A stretch of 64,000 bases of DNA from Streptomyces sp. NBC_00414. GTDB taxonomy: Bacteria; Actinomycetota; Actinomycetes; Streptomycetales; Streptomycetaceae. The notes beneath the pieces are model-generated. The model did not search any database. It was not told the origin of the DNA and saw only the letters and a list, made by a program, of their open reading frames with translations. The stretch's first letter is position 1; every line of letters starts with the position of its first letter. Positions 16,191-28,641 of this stretch are shown here, piece by piece. The stretch lies in contig NZ_CP107935.1 in NCBI RefSeq assembly GCF_036038375.1, forward strand, positions 6,820,001 to 6,884,000, written 5' to 3'. The position numbers were made by a program, and so were the translations under genes.

Positions 16191-16226
16191 CGTGGGCCCG
16201 TCGTGCTTTCGCGCGGCGGGCCCGCG
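16191..16226 (+). terminator. lepA terminator hairpin
   Basis: A 16-bp stem (16191-16206 with 16211-16226) closes a TTTC tetraloop, with G·U wobbles at three positions and a GGGCCCG core. It starts 32 bases after the lepA stop. There is no T-tract, which is common for streptomycete terminators. Confidence 0.65.
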
Positions 16227-16327
16227 TCGTCCCCGGACCGCCCCGTTCCGCCCGCGCTCTGTAGGAAGTGACAGGCCGCCGCCTCTTACGCACCGGGCGG
16301 ACGGGCTTTACTCTGATCACCACTCGA

Positions 16328-16346
16328 CGTTACTCGCGAGTTAAAC
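16328..16346. promoter_or_regulatory. Candidate operator upstream of the acyl-CoA ligase
   Basis: The palindrome ACTCGCGAGT (16332-16341) lies inside GTTACTCGCGAGTTAAAC, 70 bases before the ligase GTG. TetR-family repressors of fatty-acid degradation genes commonly recognise short palindromes of this kind in actinobacteria, and the site lies where it could block the ligase promoter. The identity of any binding protein is not shown by the sequence. Confidence 0.45.
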
Positions 16347-16411
16347 AACGACCGCTACTGAGCTAACCGCAACCAGCCAGTCACGCACTGTCGCGGGCCC
16401 CGGAGGATGTC

Positions 16412-18295
16412 GTGAGCGACACACAGACCCTGATCGAGAACCGTCCGCCGTCCGTGGCGGCCCTCTTCCTGGAGCGCGTGGCGGCCACGCCGGACGCCGA
16501 GGCGTACCGCTATCCGGTGCCCGCCGCGGGCGAGGGGCCGGACGAGTGGAGGTCGCTGAGCTGGGCACAGGCGGCCGACCGGGTCTACGCGATCGCGGCC
16601 GGCCTGATCGAACTGGGCGTGCGGCCGGAGCAGCGCGTCGCGCTCGCCTCCTCCACCCGCGTCGAGTGGATCCTCGTCGACCTCGGCATCATGTGTGCCG
16701 GCGCGGCGACGACGACCGTGTATCCGTCGACCAAGTCCGACGAGTCGGCCTTCATCCTCTCCGACTCGGAGAGCAAGGTGCTGGTCGCGGAGGACGCGGA
16801 GCAGCTCGCCAAGGCGCGCGAGAAGCGTGCCGAGCTGCCCGAGCTCACCCACGTCGTGGTGATCGACTCCGCCGGTGTCGAGTCCGCCGAGGACGAGGGC
16901 GACTGGGTGATCGGCCTCGCCGAGCTGGAGCAGCGGGGTGCCGCGTACCTGGAGAAGAACCCCGACCTGATCAAAGAGAAGGTCGCGGCGATCACCAAGG
17001 ACCAGCTCGCCACCCTCATCTACACCTCCGGCACCACCGGCCGCCCCAAGGGTGTCCGGCTGCCGCACGACAACTGGTCGTACATGGCGAAGGCCATCGC
17101 CGCGACCGGCCTGGTCGGCAAGGACGACGTCCAGTACCTGTGGCTGCCGCTCGCCCACGTCTTCGGCAAGGTGCTCACGTCCGGTCAGATCGAGGTCGGG
17201 CACGTCACCGCCGTCGACGGCCGCGTGGACAAGATCATCGAGAATCTGCCGGTCGTGCAGCCGACGTACATGGCCGCCGTGCCGCGGATCTTCGAGAAGG
17301 TCTACAACGGGGTCGCGGCCAAGGCGCGGGCCGGCGGCGGCGCCAAGTACAAGATCTTCCAGTGGGCGGCCGAGGTCTCCCGCGAGTACGCGAAGGTCAC
17401 CCAGGACAACTTCCGCCGCACCGGTGTCGCCTCCGCGCCCTTCGGCCTCTCCGCCAAGCACAAGGTCGCGGACACGCTCGTCTTCGCCAAGATCCGTGAG
17501 GCCTTCGGCGGCAACCTGCGCGCCTGCGTCTCCGGCAGCGCGGCCCTCGCGCCCGACATCGGCTACTTCTTCGCGGGTGCCGGCATCCACATCCTGGAGG
17601 GTTACGGACTCACGGAGTCGTCCGCGGCCTCCTTCGTGAACCCCGGCGAGGCGTACCGCACGGGCACGGTCGGCAAGCCGCTGCCCGGCACCGAGGTGCG
17701 GATCGCGGACGACGGCGAGATCCTGCTGCGCGGCCCCGGCATCATGGAGGGCTACCAGGGGCTGCCCGAGAAGACCGCCGAGGTCCTGGAGTCCGACGGC
17801 TGGTTCCACACCGGTGACATCGGCGAGCTGTCCCCGGACGGCTACCTGCGCATCACCGACCGCAAGAAGGACCTCATCAAGACGTCGGGCGGCAAGTACA
17901 TCGCGCCCGCCGAGGTCGAGGGCCAGTTCAAGGCGGTCTGCCCGTACGTCTCCAACATCCTCGTGCACGGCGCCGACCGGAACTTCTGCACCGCGCTCAT
18001 CGCCCTCGACGAGCCGTCCATCCTGACCTGGGCCGAGGACAACGGCCTGGGCGGCAAGTCGTACGCCGAGGTCGTCGCCGCGCCCGCGACGGTCAAGCTG
18101 ATCGACGAGCACGTCAGGACGCTCAACGAGGGTCTTCAGCGCTGGCAGACCATCAAGAAGTTCAAGCTCCTGCCGCGCGACCTCGACATCGAGCACGGCG
18201 AACTGACCCCGAGCCTCAAGCTGAAGCGGCCGGTGGTGGAGCGTGAGTACAAGTACCTGATCGACGAGATGTACGCGGGGACGCGCGAGGCGTAG
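16412..18295 (+). CDS. Long-chain acyl-CoA synthetase (AMP-forming)
   Basis: The 627-residue ANL-superfamily ligase activates fatty acids to acyl-AMP and then acyl-CoA. The P-loop YTSGTTGRPKGV is near residue 205. Other family blocks are EGYGLTESSA (A5), GWFHTGDIGEL (A7), ITDRKKDLIKTSGGKYIAP (A8) and a C-terminal LTPSLKLKRP that carries the catalytic Lys region (A10). The spacing and length match the FadD15/long-chain group rather than acetyl-CoA synthetase. No membrane anchor is seen. A GGAGG lies seven bases before the GTG. It probably feeds beta-oxidation or lipid recycling, and a palindromic operator lies upstream. Confidence 0.93.
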   Translation: MSDTQTLIENRPPSVAALFLERVAATPDAEAYRYPVPAAGEGPDEWRSLSWAQAADRVYAIAAGLIELGVRPEQRVALASSTRVEWILVDLGIMCAGAATTTVYPSTKSDESAFILSDSESKVLVAEDAEQLAKAREKRAELPELTHVVVIDSAGVESAEDEGDWVIGLAELEQRGAAYLEKNPDLIKEKVAAITKDQLATLIYTSGTTGRPKGVRLPHDNWSYMAKAIAATGLVGKDDVQYLWLPLAHVFGKVLTSGQIEVGHVTAVDGRVDKIIENLPVVQPTYMAAVPRIFEKVYNGVAAKARAGGGAKYKIFQWAAEVSREYAKVTQDNFRRTGVASAPFGLSAKHKVADTLVFAKIREAFGGNLRACVSGSAALAPDIGYFFAGAGIHILEGYGLTESSAASFVNPGEAYRTGTVGKPLPGTEVRIADDGEILLRGPGIMEGYQGLPEKTAEVLESDGWFHTGDIGELSPDGYLRITDRKKDLIKTSGGKYIAPAEVEGQFKAVCPYVSNILVHGADRNFCTALIALDEPSILTWAEDNGLGGKSYAEVVAAPATVKLIDEHVRTLNEGLQRWQTIKKFKLLPRDLDIEHGELTPSLKLKRPVVEREYKYLIDEMYAGTREA

Positions 18296-18305
18296 TCGTG
18301 GTGCG

Positions 18306-18334
18306 GGCCGCCGCGGTGCTGTTCCGCGGCGGCC
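18306..18334. terminator. Bidirectional terminator between ligase and response regulator
   Basis: A perfect 11-bp stem GGCCGCCGCGG (18306-18316) / CCGCGGCGGCC (18324-18334) with a 7-base loop lies in the 54-bp gap between two convergent genes. It can serve both transcripts. Confidence 0.75.
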
Positions 18335-18349
18335 GGACAGGGGGCGTGG

Positions 18350-18934
18350 TCACAGACCGCGCCCCCTGCGCATCTCACGCAGCAGGTCCTCCATGTGGCG
18401 TACCTGGTGGCGCAGTTCGGCCACGTCGGTGCTGTCACCGGCCGACATGGTGGTCTCGATGGCGTGCAGCCGCTCCGCGAGCTCGTCGAACTGGGCCTGC
18501 TCGCGGGCGAGCATCCGCTCCAGCTGCTGGTTCTTGCGGTGCAGGTCGAGGAAGACGGTGACCTTGGCGCGCAGCACCCAGGGGTCGAACGGCTTGGTGA
18601 GATAGTCGGCGGCTCCGGTGGCGTACCCGCGGAACGCGTAGCCCGCGTCGGAGTCCGTGCCGGTCAGGAAGATGATCGGGACGTCCTTGGTCTGGTCGAG
18701 CCGCTTGATGTTCGCGGCGGTCTCGAACCCGTCCATGCCCGGCATCCGGATGTCGAGCAGGACGACCGCGAACCGCTGCCGCAGCAGAGCCTTCATCGCC
18801 TCCTCGCCCGAACGGGCGCGTACGAGCGGCTCGTTGAGGGACCCCAGGACGGCCTCCAGCGCGATCAGGTTGTCCTCCATGTCGTCCACGAGGAGGATGC
18901 TGGCGCGCTCGTCGGTCGATGCCTCAGTGCTCAT
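18350..18934 (-). CDS. Response regulator with coiled-coil output region
   Basis: The 194-residue protein has an N-terminal receiver domain (about 12-130) with acidic pocket Asp17/Asp18, phospho-acceptor Asp61 in VVLLDIRMPGMDGF, the LTGTDSD beta-4 block, and the conserved Lys in YLTKPFDPWVLRAKV. The C-terminal 60 residues form a helical coiled coil (NQQLERMLAREQAQFDELAERL...) with no DNA-binding domain. It begins 18 bases after the HAMP-array kinase stop codon and is surely co-transcribed with it. It is a likely phosphorelay partner that acts by protein contact rather than as a transcription factor. Confidence 0.92.
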   Translation of the reverse strand: MSTEASTDERASILLVDDMEDNLIALEAVLGSLNEPLVRARSGEEAMKALLRQRFAVVLLDIRMPGMDGFETAANIKRLDQTKDVPIIFLTGTDSDAGYAFRGYATGAADYLTKPFDPWVLRAKVTVFLDLHRKNQQLERMLAREQAQFDELAERLHAIETTMSAGDSTDVAELRHQVRHMEDLLREMRRGRGL

Positions 18935-18952
18935 GGTGATTGATTGCCTGCC

Positions 18953-23119
<4,167 letters not shown>

Positions 23120-23222
23120 GGTGGCCCACTTCGGTAACTCGGTGCTTATGGGCGTAGCCAGTCTGTCACTCTGTCTGCATTGCTTGGGGTGTATTCGTCC
23201 GAACTGCTCAGGGAGCCGCACA
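23120..23222. promoter_or_regulatory. Divergent promoter region of the kinase and phosphatase genes
   Basis: Only 103 bp separate the kinase start (leftward) from the phosphatase start (rightward), so the two promoters must overlap or lie back to back and could be co-regulated. I see no certain -35/-10 pair or dyad. Confidence 0.35.
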
Positions 23223-25220
23223 GTGGGGGCCATTCCGACGCAACGGGAGTCCGCGTCCCGTGCTGCTGGGGCCTCGGCGCGCCCGCACACAGTGGCCCGC
23301 ACGTCCCTGCCGGGCAACTCGCTCGCGCCGGGCGCGGCCCGCAGATTCGTTCGTACGACGCTCGCCGAGTGGTCCGAACTCGCCCTGCCGGGAACGGAGT
23401 TGGTCACCGACCGGCTCGTGGGCGACGCGATGGTGGTCGTCAGTGAACTGGTGACGAACGCCGTGGTGCACGCGGGCACCGACGTGGAACTGCTGTGCCG
23501 GCTCGACAACTGCACGGAGGACTGCTCCGTGGCGGTCCCGGGCAGCACGGACACCGCGCAGGGGACCGCCGGGAAGGCCGCCGAGGGGGCCCGGAAAGCG
23601 GCCCCGGAAGCGCCCGGCGGGAGCGCCTTCGTCATAGAGGTCTCCGACCACCATCCCGAGCGGGTCGTCCGCGACGACGGCGCCGCGCGGCCGTACGACG
23701 CCGTCGAGTACGGCCGCGGTCTGCGGCTCGTCTCCGCGCTCTCCGAAGCCTGGGGCATCACCTACCGCACCGGCGTCAAGACCGTGTGGGCGCGGCTGCC
23801 CGCCGAGGCGATCCCGACCGCCGAGGCCGCGGAGGCCTACGAGGGCGAACACGCCCTGCGACGCGGCCGGCGGGCCGCCGAGATCCTCGCCCCCGCGCCC
23901 CGGCACACCGTGCAGGACCAGGACTGGCTCAACCGCGGCGCCCTCTCCTTCCTCGCCGAGGCCTCCGACCTGCTCGGCGGACAGCTCGACGAGGACCTGG
24001 TCGCCGCGCTCACCGGCCAGCTGCTCGTGCCGCGGCTCGCCGACTGGTGCGCGGTGTGGCTGGAGGACGAGGCGCCGGGCCGCTCCGACGGCGGCCTCGT
24101 CGGCGGACCGCGGCTCGCCCGCGTCTGGCACGGCAGCGAGAACCGGATGGAGGAGCTGCGCCGTTTCCTGGAGAAGGACCCGCCCGAGCTGCCCGAGTCC
24201 GCGCGCTCCGGGCCCGTACCGATGCCCTGGCCGGCCGAGGCGCTGGGGGCGAAGGCGGAGCGCGGATCGGCCCTCGCGTTCCGGCTGATCGCCGGCGGCA
24301 GACCGCTCGGCGCCCTCGTCATCGGACGGGCCGGACAGGACCACTTCCCCGACGAGATCACCGGGCTCGTCGAGGACCTCAGCCGCCGGGTCGCCCTCGC
24401 GATCGGAGCGGCCCGGCAGTACGCGCGCCAGGCCACCATCAGCCGCGTACTGCAGCGCGGCCTGCTGCCCGGGGCCGTCGCCGAGATCCCCGGGGTGCGC
24501 AGCGCGCTCGTCTACGAGCCGTGCGACAAGGGCGGACCGAGCGGCGACTTCTACGACCTCTTCCCCGCCGGGGACGGACGCTGGTGCTTCGCCCTCGGCG
24601 ACGTCCAGGGCAAGGGGCCCGAGGCGGCCGTCGTCATCGGCCTCGCCCGGCCCTGGCTGCGACTGCTGGCCCGCGAGGGCTACGCGGTGCCCGACGTCCT
24701 CGACCGGCTCAACCAGCTGCTCCTCGACGACGCCACCGAGACCGCGGACGCGGCGGCCCGCGCCCTGGTCGCGGACGGCGGCCGGGTACTCGCCGACGAG
24801 GGCCCGCAGAACCGGTTTCTCTCCCTCCTCTACGGCGAGCTGGTGCCCGTCGAGGGCGGGGTGCGCTGCACCGTGGCCTCCGCCGGACACCCGCTGCCGC
24901 TGCTCCTGAAGCCCTCGGGGGAGGTCCGCGAGGTGGCCCAGCCGCAGACCCTCCTCGGCGTCTTCGAGGACGCCGGCTACCACTGCGGGACCTTCGAGCT
25001 GCGGCCCGGCGACAGCGTCCTGTGCGTCACGGACGGCGTGACGGAGCGGCGCAACGGACACCGGCAGTTCGACGACGAGGACGGCCTCGCCGCCGCACTC
25101 ACCGGCTGCGCGGGGCTGGACGCCGAGCTGATCGCCGAGCGGATCCGGCACCTTGTGCACCAGTTCGGCGGAAAACCGCCGGAGGACGACCTGGCGCTGC
25201 TGGTGCTGCAGGCGGAGTGA
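23223..25220 (+). CDS. SpoIIE-like PP2C phosphatase with N-terminal anti-sigma-type ATPase and GAF domains
   Basis: The 665-residue protein combines three modules. An HATPase_c_2 domain (about 25-190) contains VVSELVTNAVVHAG and a variable Gly/Ala insert. A GAF-like domain (about 235-400) follows. A SpoIIE/RsbU-type PP2C domain (about 410-660) carries PSGDFYDLFP, GDVQGKGPEA, SAGHPLPLLL and VCVTDGVTERR, with Asp residues that bind the catalytic metals. Such proteins act in partner-switching networks, phosphorylating and dephosphorylating anti-anti-sigma factors. The GTG at 23223 is chosen because GGGAG lies seven bases upstream; longer in-frame starts would overlap the divergent kinase. Its sigma/anti-sigma partner is not in this window. 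Confidence 0.92.
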   Translation: MGAIPTQRESASRAAGASARPHTVARTSLPGNSLAPGAARRFVRTTLAEWSELALPGTELVTDRLVGDAMVVVSELVTNAVVHAGTDVELLCRLDNCTEDCSVAVPGSTDTAQGTAGKAAEGARKAAPEAPGGSAFVIEVSDHHPERVVRDDGAARPYDAVEYGRGLRLVSALSEAWGITYRTGVKTVWARLPAEAIPTAEAAEAYEGEHALRRGRRAAEILAPAPRHTVQDQDWLNRGALSFLAEASDLLGGQLDEDLVAALTGQLLVPRLADWCAVWLEDEAPGRSDGGLVGGPRLARVWHGSENRMEELRRFLEKDPPELPESARSGPVPMPWPAEALGAKAERGSALAFRLIAGGRPLGALVIGRAGQDHFPDEITGLVEDLSRRVALAIGAARQYARQATISRVLQRGLLPGAVAEIPGVRSALVYEPCDKGGPSGDFYDLFPAGDGRWCFALGDVQGKGPEAAVVIGLARPWLRLLAREGYAVPDVLDRLNQLLLDDATETADAAARALVADGGRVLADEGPQNRFLSLLYGELVPVEGGVRCTVASAGHPLPLLLKPSGEVREVAQPQTLLGVFEDAGYHCGTFELRPGDSVLCVTDGVTERRNGHRQFDDEDGLAAALTGCAGLDAELIAERIRHLVHQFGGKPPEDDLALLVLQAE

Positions 25221-25275
25221 GGGTCCCCCCCCGGGGCGGAGTGGGGACTTCCGTGCGTACGGGACAATGGAAGAC

Positions 25276-26508
25276 ATGCCTTCCGCACTTCCCGACGGCG
25301 AGCCCGTCCCCGACGACGGGGCGCTGCCCGCGCACGCCCTGGCCGGCGCGGCCGACCGCCCGCTCGGGTTCTACCTCCACGTCCCGTACTGCGCGACCCG
25401 CTGCGGCTACTGCGACTTCAACACGTACACGGCGACGGAGCTGCGCGGCTCGGGGGGCGTGCTGGCCTCCCGCGACAACTACGCCGAGACCCTCGTCGAC
25501 GAGGTCCGCCTCGCCCGCAAGGTCCTCGGCGACGATCCGCGGCCCGTCCGCACGGTCTTCGTCGGCGGCGGTACGCCCACCCTGCTGGCCGCCGACGATC
25601 TCGTACGGATGCTGGCGGCCGTCCGGGACGAGTTCGGGCTCGCGGACGACGCGGAGATCACCACGGAGGCGAACCCGGAGTCCGTGGACCCCGCCTACCT
25701 GGCCACGCTCAGGGCCGGCGGCTTCAACCGGATCTCCTTCGGGATGCAGAGCGCCCGCAAGCACGTGCTGCGGATCCTCGACCGCACCCACACCCCCGGC
25801 CGGCCCGAGGCGTGCGTCGCCGAGGCCCGCGCGGCCGGCTTCGACCATGTGAACCTCGACCTCATCTACGGCACGCCGGGGGAGAGCGACGACGACTGGC
25901 GGGCCTCGCTCGACGCGGCGATCGGCGCCGGTCCCGACCATGTGTCCGCGTACGCGCTGATCGTCGAGGAGGGGACCCAGCTCGCGCGGCGCATCCGGCG
26001 CGGGGAGGTCCCGATGACCGACGACGACGTCCACGCGGACCGCTATCTGATGGCCGAGGATCGCCTGTCGCAGGCGGGCTTCTCCTGGTACGAGGTCTCC
26101 AACTGGGCCACCTCCGAGGCCGGCCGTTGCCTCCACAACGAGCTGTACTGGCGCGGGGCCGACTGGTGGGGTGCCGGGCCCGGCGCCCACAGCCATGTCG
26201 GCGGGGTGCGGTGGTGGAACGTCAAGCATCCCGGGGCGTACGCGGGGGCGCTGGCGGCGGGGCGGTCGCCCGGGGCGGGCCGTGAGCTGCTCTCGGACGA
26301 GGACCGGCGGGTGGAGCGGATCCTGTTGGAGCTGCGGCTCCTGGAGGGGTGTCCGTTGTCGCTGCTGCGGGCCGACGGGCTTGCGGCGGCTGCGCGGGGG
26401 GTGGCCGATGGACTGCTTCAGGCCGGGCCGTACGAGGAGGGGCGGGCTGTGCTCACCCTGCGGGGGCGGTTGCTGGCGGACGGGGTTGTGCGGGACCTGG
26501 TGGACTGA
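25276..26508 (+). CDS. hemW: Radical SAM protein HemW (HemN-like), putative haem chaperone
   Basis: The 410-residue protein has the radical SAM motif CATRCGYCDF (CxxxCxxC, about residues 36-43), then GGGTPTLL, and the EANPESVD and RISFGMQSARKHVLRILDR blocks. It lacks the N-terminal extension of true coproporphyrinogen III oxidase HemN, which favours HemW, a haem-binding protein thought to deliver haem. Database entries often call it 'coproporphyrinogen III oxidase', which is doubtful. The ATG at 25276 (MPSALPDGEP) is chosen; another in-frame ATG lies at 25267. It lies upstream of the hrcA region, as in many Gram-positive genomes. Confidence 0.9.
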   Translation: MPSALPDGEPVPDDGALPAHALAGAADRPLGFYLHVPYCATRCGYCDFNTYTATELRGSGGVLASRDNYAETLVDEVRLARKVLGDDPRPVRTVFVGGGTPTLLAADDLVRMLAAVRDEFGLADDAEITTEANPESVDPAYLATLRAGGFNRISFGMQSARKHVLRILDRTHTPGRPEACVAEARAAGFDHVNLDLIYGTPGESDDDWRASLDAAIGAGPDHVSAYALIVEEGTQLARRIRRGEVPMTDDDVHADRYLMAEDRLSQAGFSWYEVSNWATSEAGRCLHNELYWRGADWWGAGPGAHSHVGGVRWWNVKHPGAYAGALAAGRSPGAGRELLSDEDRRVERILLELRLLEGCPLSLLRADGLAAAARGVADGLLQAGPYEEGRAVLTLRGRLLADGVVRDLVD

Positions 26509-26514
26509 CCTTTT

Positions 26515-26756
26515 TTCGCCCCCGCCGCCCCTACCCGTTCCCGTCACGCATGGGGGCTGCGCCCCCTCGCCCCCGGTATCGCGCTGACGCGCTCGTCCTC
26601 AAACGCCGGACGGGCTAAAAGATTCGCGGACGGACTGAGGGATGTCCGCCGGTCCGGCGACATCCTTCAGCCCGTCCGGCGTTTGAGGACCGGGGGTTCG
26701 GGGGGCGGCGCCCCCGAGTACGTGACGTGACGGGTAGGGGCGGCGGGGGCGGAAAG
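26515..26756. repeat. Dispersed family-A repeat, complete palindromic copy
   Basis: A large inverted structure fills the hemW/DUF3097 convergent gap. The outer arms are perfect 21-bp inverted repeats (26518-26538 and 26730-26750, containing CCCCCGCCGCCCCTACCCGT). Inside are GGGGGCTGCGCCCCC-type hairpins, then the core CCTCAAACGCCGGACGGGCT (ending at 26616) and its inverted copy (26669-26688). There is no ORF of note and no transposase. It may be a non-autonomous mobile element or a bidirectional terminator. Confidence 0.85.
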
Positions 26757-26760
26757 AAGG

Positions 26761-27564
26761 TCATTCCGGGGTTGTGACGAAGTCGATCAGTTCTTCCACC
26801 CGGCCCAGGAGTTCCGGCTCCAGGTCCCGGTAGGAGCGGACCGAGTCGAGGATCCGCTGCCACGCCGCGCCCGTGTTTTCCGGCCAGCCGAGAGAACGGC
26901 AGACGCCCGTCTTCCAGTCCTGCCCCCGCGGCACCCGGGGCCAGGAAGGGATACCCACGGACGCCGGCTTCACGGCCTCCCAGACGTCGATGTACGGGTG
27001 GCCCACGACCAGCGCGTACTCACTCGTCACGGCCTCCGCGATACGCGACTCCTTCGTGCCGGGGACCAGGTGGTCCACGAGCACCCCCAGCCGCGCGTCC
27101 GGCCCCGGACCGAACTCGTCGACGATGGCGGGCAGGTCGTCGATGCCCTCCAGGTACTCGACGACGACCCCCTCGATGCGGAGGTCGTCGCCCCACACCC
27201 GTTCCACCAGTTCGGCGTCGTGGCGGCCCTCGACGTAGATGCGCCCGGCCCGGGCCACGCGGGCCCGCGCCCCGGGCACGGCGACCGACCCCGACGCCGT
27301 GCGCGTGGGGCGTACCGGAGCGGAAGACGGGCGTACGAGGGTCACCACGCGCCCCTCCAGCAGGAAGCCGCGCGGTTCCAGCGGGAACACCCGGTGCTTG
27401 CCGAAGCGGTCCTCCAGCGTGACCGTCCCCGCCTCGCAGCGGATCACGGCACCGCAGAACCCGGTGCCGGGCTCCTCGACCACGAGCCCCGGGTCCGCCG
27501 CGACCTCGGGCACGGGCTTGGGCTTCTTCCACGGAGGGGTGAGATCCGCTGAGTACTGGCGCAT
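26761..27564 (-). CDS. DUF3097 family protein
   Basis: The 267-residue product matches the actinobacterial DUF3097 pattern as I know it. The N-terminus MRQYSADLTPPWKKPKPVPEVAA leads into a beta-rich segment (GAVIRCEAGTVTLEDRFGKHRVFPLEPRGFLLEG). A toprim-like segment follows (RIYVEGRHDAELVERVWGDDLR, VVVEYLEGIDDLP, GVLVDHLVPGTKESRIA, ALVVGHPYIDVWEAV). The EGxHDxE and DHL/HP.ID elements resemble the metal-binding acidic residues of Toprim folds in primases and RNase M5, so a nucleic-acid role is plausible, but this is inference. No signal or membrane segment is present. It is convergent with hemW. Confidence 0.85.
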   Translation of the reverse strand: MRQYSADLTPPWKKPKPVPEVAADPGLVVEEPGTGFCGAVIRCEAGTVTLEDRFGKHRVFPLEPRGFLLEGRVVTLVRPSSAPVRPTRTASGSVAVPGARARVARAGRIYVEGRHDAELVERVWGDDLRIEGVVVEYLEGIDDLPAIVDEFGPGPDARLGVLVDHLVPGTKESRIAEAVTSEYALVVGHPYIDVWEAVKPASVGIPSWPRVPRGQDWKTGVCRSLGWPENTGAAWQRILDSVRSYRDLEPELLGRVEELIDFVTTPE

Positions 27565-27623
27565 TCGGATGACGATAGGAGAAAGCGGTCCGGGTCAGGT
27601 ACACCGACACCCCGGAGCGGCGG

Positions 27624-28394
27624 TCACGGTACGTCGAAACGCCGGGCCAACGCGTCCCGTTGGGCCCGCACGAACGCCGCGTCCACCACCGCCCCGTGCC
27701 CGGGCACGTACAGCGCGTCCTCGCCCCCGAGAGCCAGCAGACGGTCCAGCGCGGCGGGCCAATGGGAGGGCACGGCGTCGGGCCCGGCCTGGGGCTCGCC
27801 GGACTCCTCGACCAGGTCGCCGCAGAAGACGATCTCCGGGGAGCCGGAGCCGGAACCGCTGACCAGGACCGCGAGGTCGTGACCGGTGTGGCCGGGGCCC
27901 ACGTTCGCCAGCAGGACCCGCCGGCCGCCGCCCAGGTCGAGCGTCCGCTCGCCGGTGACCAGGTGCCGGGGCCGGACCAGCAGGTCCGCCGCCTCGGCCG
28001 CCTCCTCCGGATCGGCGCCGTTGCGCACGGCGTCCGCGAACAGTTCCTCCCGTTCGTCGGCGAGCACCCGCTCGGCGCCCGCCGCGCCGAACACCTCGAC
28101 CCCCGCGAACGCCGCCGCCCCGAAGACATGGTCGAAGTGCGGATGCGTGAGCGCGAGGTGGGTGACCCGCCCGCCGCCGAGCGACCGTCCGCCCCCGAGC
28201 GCCCGGCGCGCCCGCGTGCGCAGCCACGCGCCCTCCCGCACGCTCGATCCGGCGTCGATCATGAGCGCCGCGTCCTCGCCCGCCACCAGCCCGGCCGTGC
28301 AGTCCCAGACCGGAAGCCGGCACCGCCCCGCGTACGGGGACAGCTCCTCCCAGCCGGACTCGCCGAGCCCGGCCTCTTCCCAAGTCACCTTCAT
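27624..28394 (-). CDS. MBL-fold metallo-hydrolase
   Basis: The 256-residue protein has the full metallo-beta-lactamase fold signature: LTHPHFDHVFGA (HxHxDH, with the first His as THPH), GPGHTGHDLAVLV, VFCGDLVEE and YVPGHGAVVD. It lacks a signal peptide. The fold usually hydrolyses thioesters, lactones or other small molecules with two zinc ions; no substrate is evident. It lies 59 bases upstream of the DUF3097 gene on the same strand and may share its transcript. It is divergent from hrcA. Confidence 0.9.
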   Translation of the reverse strand: MKVTWEEAGLGESGWEELSPYAGRCRLPVWDCTAGLVAGEDAALMIDAGSSVREGAWLRTRARRALGGGRSLGGGRVTHLALTHPHFDHVFGAAAFAGVEVFGAAGAERVLADEREELFADAVRNGADPEEAAEAADLLVRPRHLVTGERTLDLGGGRRVLLANVGPGHTGHDLAVLVSGSGSGSPEIVFCGDLVEESGEPQAGPDAVPSHWPAALDRLLALGGEDALYVPGHGAVVDAAFVRAQRDALARRFDVP

Positions 28395-28403
28395 GAGCCG
28401 ACG

Positions 28404-28520
28404 CTAGCGGCGTACGGCGGCTGCATGTTCCCGACAGAGCGGGACACCCTCGTACAGGTTGCCGTGTTCGATGTGCTCCGCGTCACGACATCGCAGGCCC
28501 GCCCTTGCCCGGCCCGTACC
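28404..28520 (-). pseudogene. Possible small zinc-binding protein remnant
   Basis: The reverse strand encodes GLRCRDAEHIEHGNLYEG followed by VPLCREHAAAVRR and a stop at 28404. The C...H...C..H spacing looks like a zinc knuckle and the wording looks protein-like, but no ATG, GTG or TTG start lies in frame before the hrcA control region. It may be a decayed gene, an ORF with an unusual start, or chance. Confidence 0.2.
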
Positions 28521-28575
28521 TACCGGCCGTACACTTGGCGCGGGGATGCTGGCACTCGCGCGCGCTGAGTGCCAG
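28505..28575 (+). promoter_or_regulatory. hrcA promoter with CIRCE operator
   Basis: The CIRCE element is clear: CTGGCACTC (28549-28557), a 9-base spacer, then GAGTGCCAG (28567-28575), a perfect inverted repeat matching the TTAGCACTC-N9-GAGTGCTAA consensus at the key CACTC/GAGTG bases. A candidate promoter lies just upstream: TTGCCC (28505-28510) and TACACT (28530-28535) with a rather long 19-bp spacer, placing the transcript start just before the operator. HrcA bound here would repress its own operon until heat stress. Confidence 0.93.
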
Positions 28576-28641
28576 GCGAGGCCACCGAAGACGACTGATG
28601 ACGACCGATGACCGCGCGGAAGACCACGGGAGGTGTGCGCG

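Noticed and set aside
25267..26508. Naming the radical SAM gene as coproporphyrinogen III oxidase
   Set aside because: The protein lacks the N-terminal features of HemN and matches the shorter HemW type.
26515..26756. Insertion sequence
   Set aside because: The perfect terminal inverted repeats suggest mobility, but there is no transposase ORF and no obvious target-site duplication; it is listed as a repeat.
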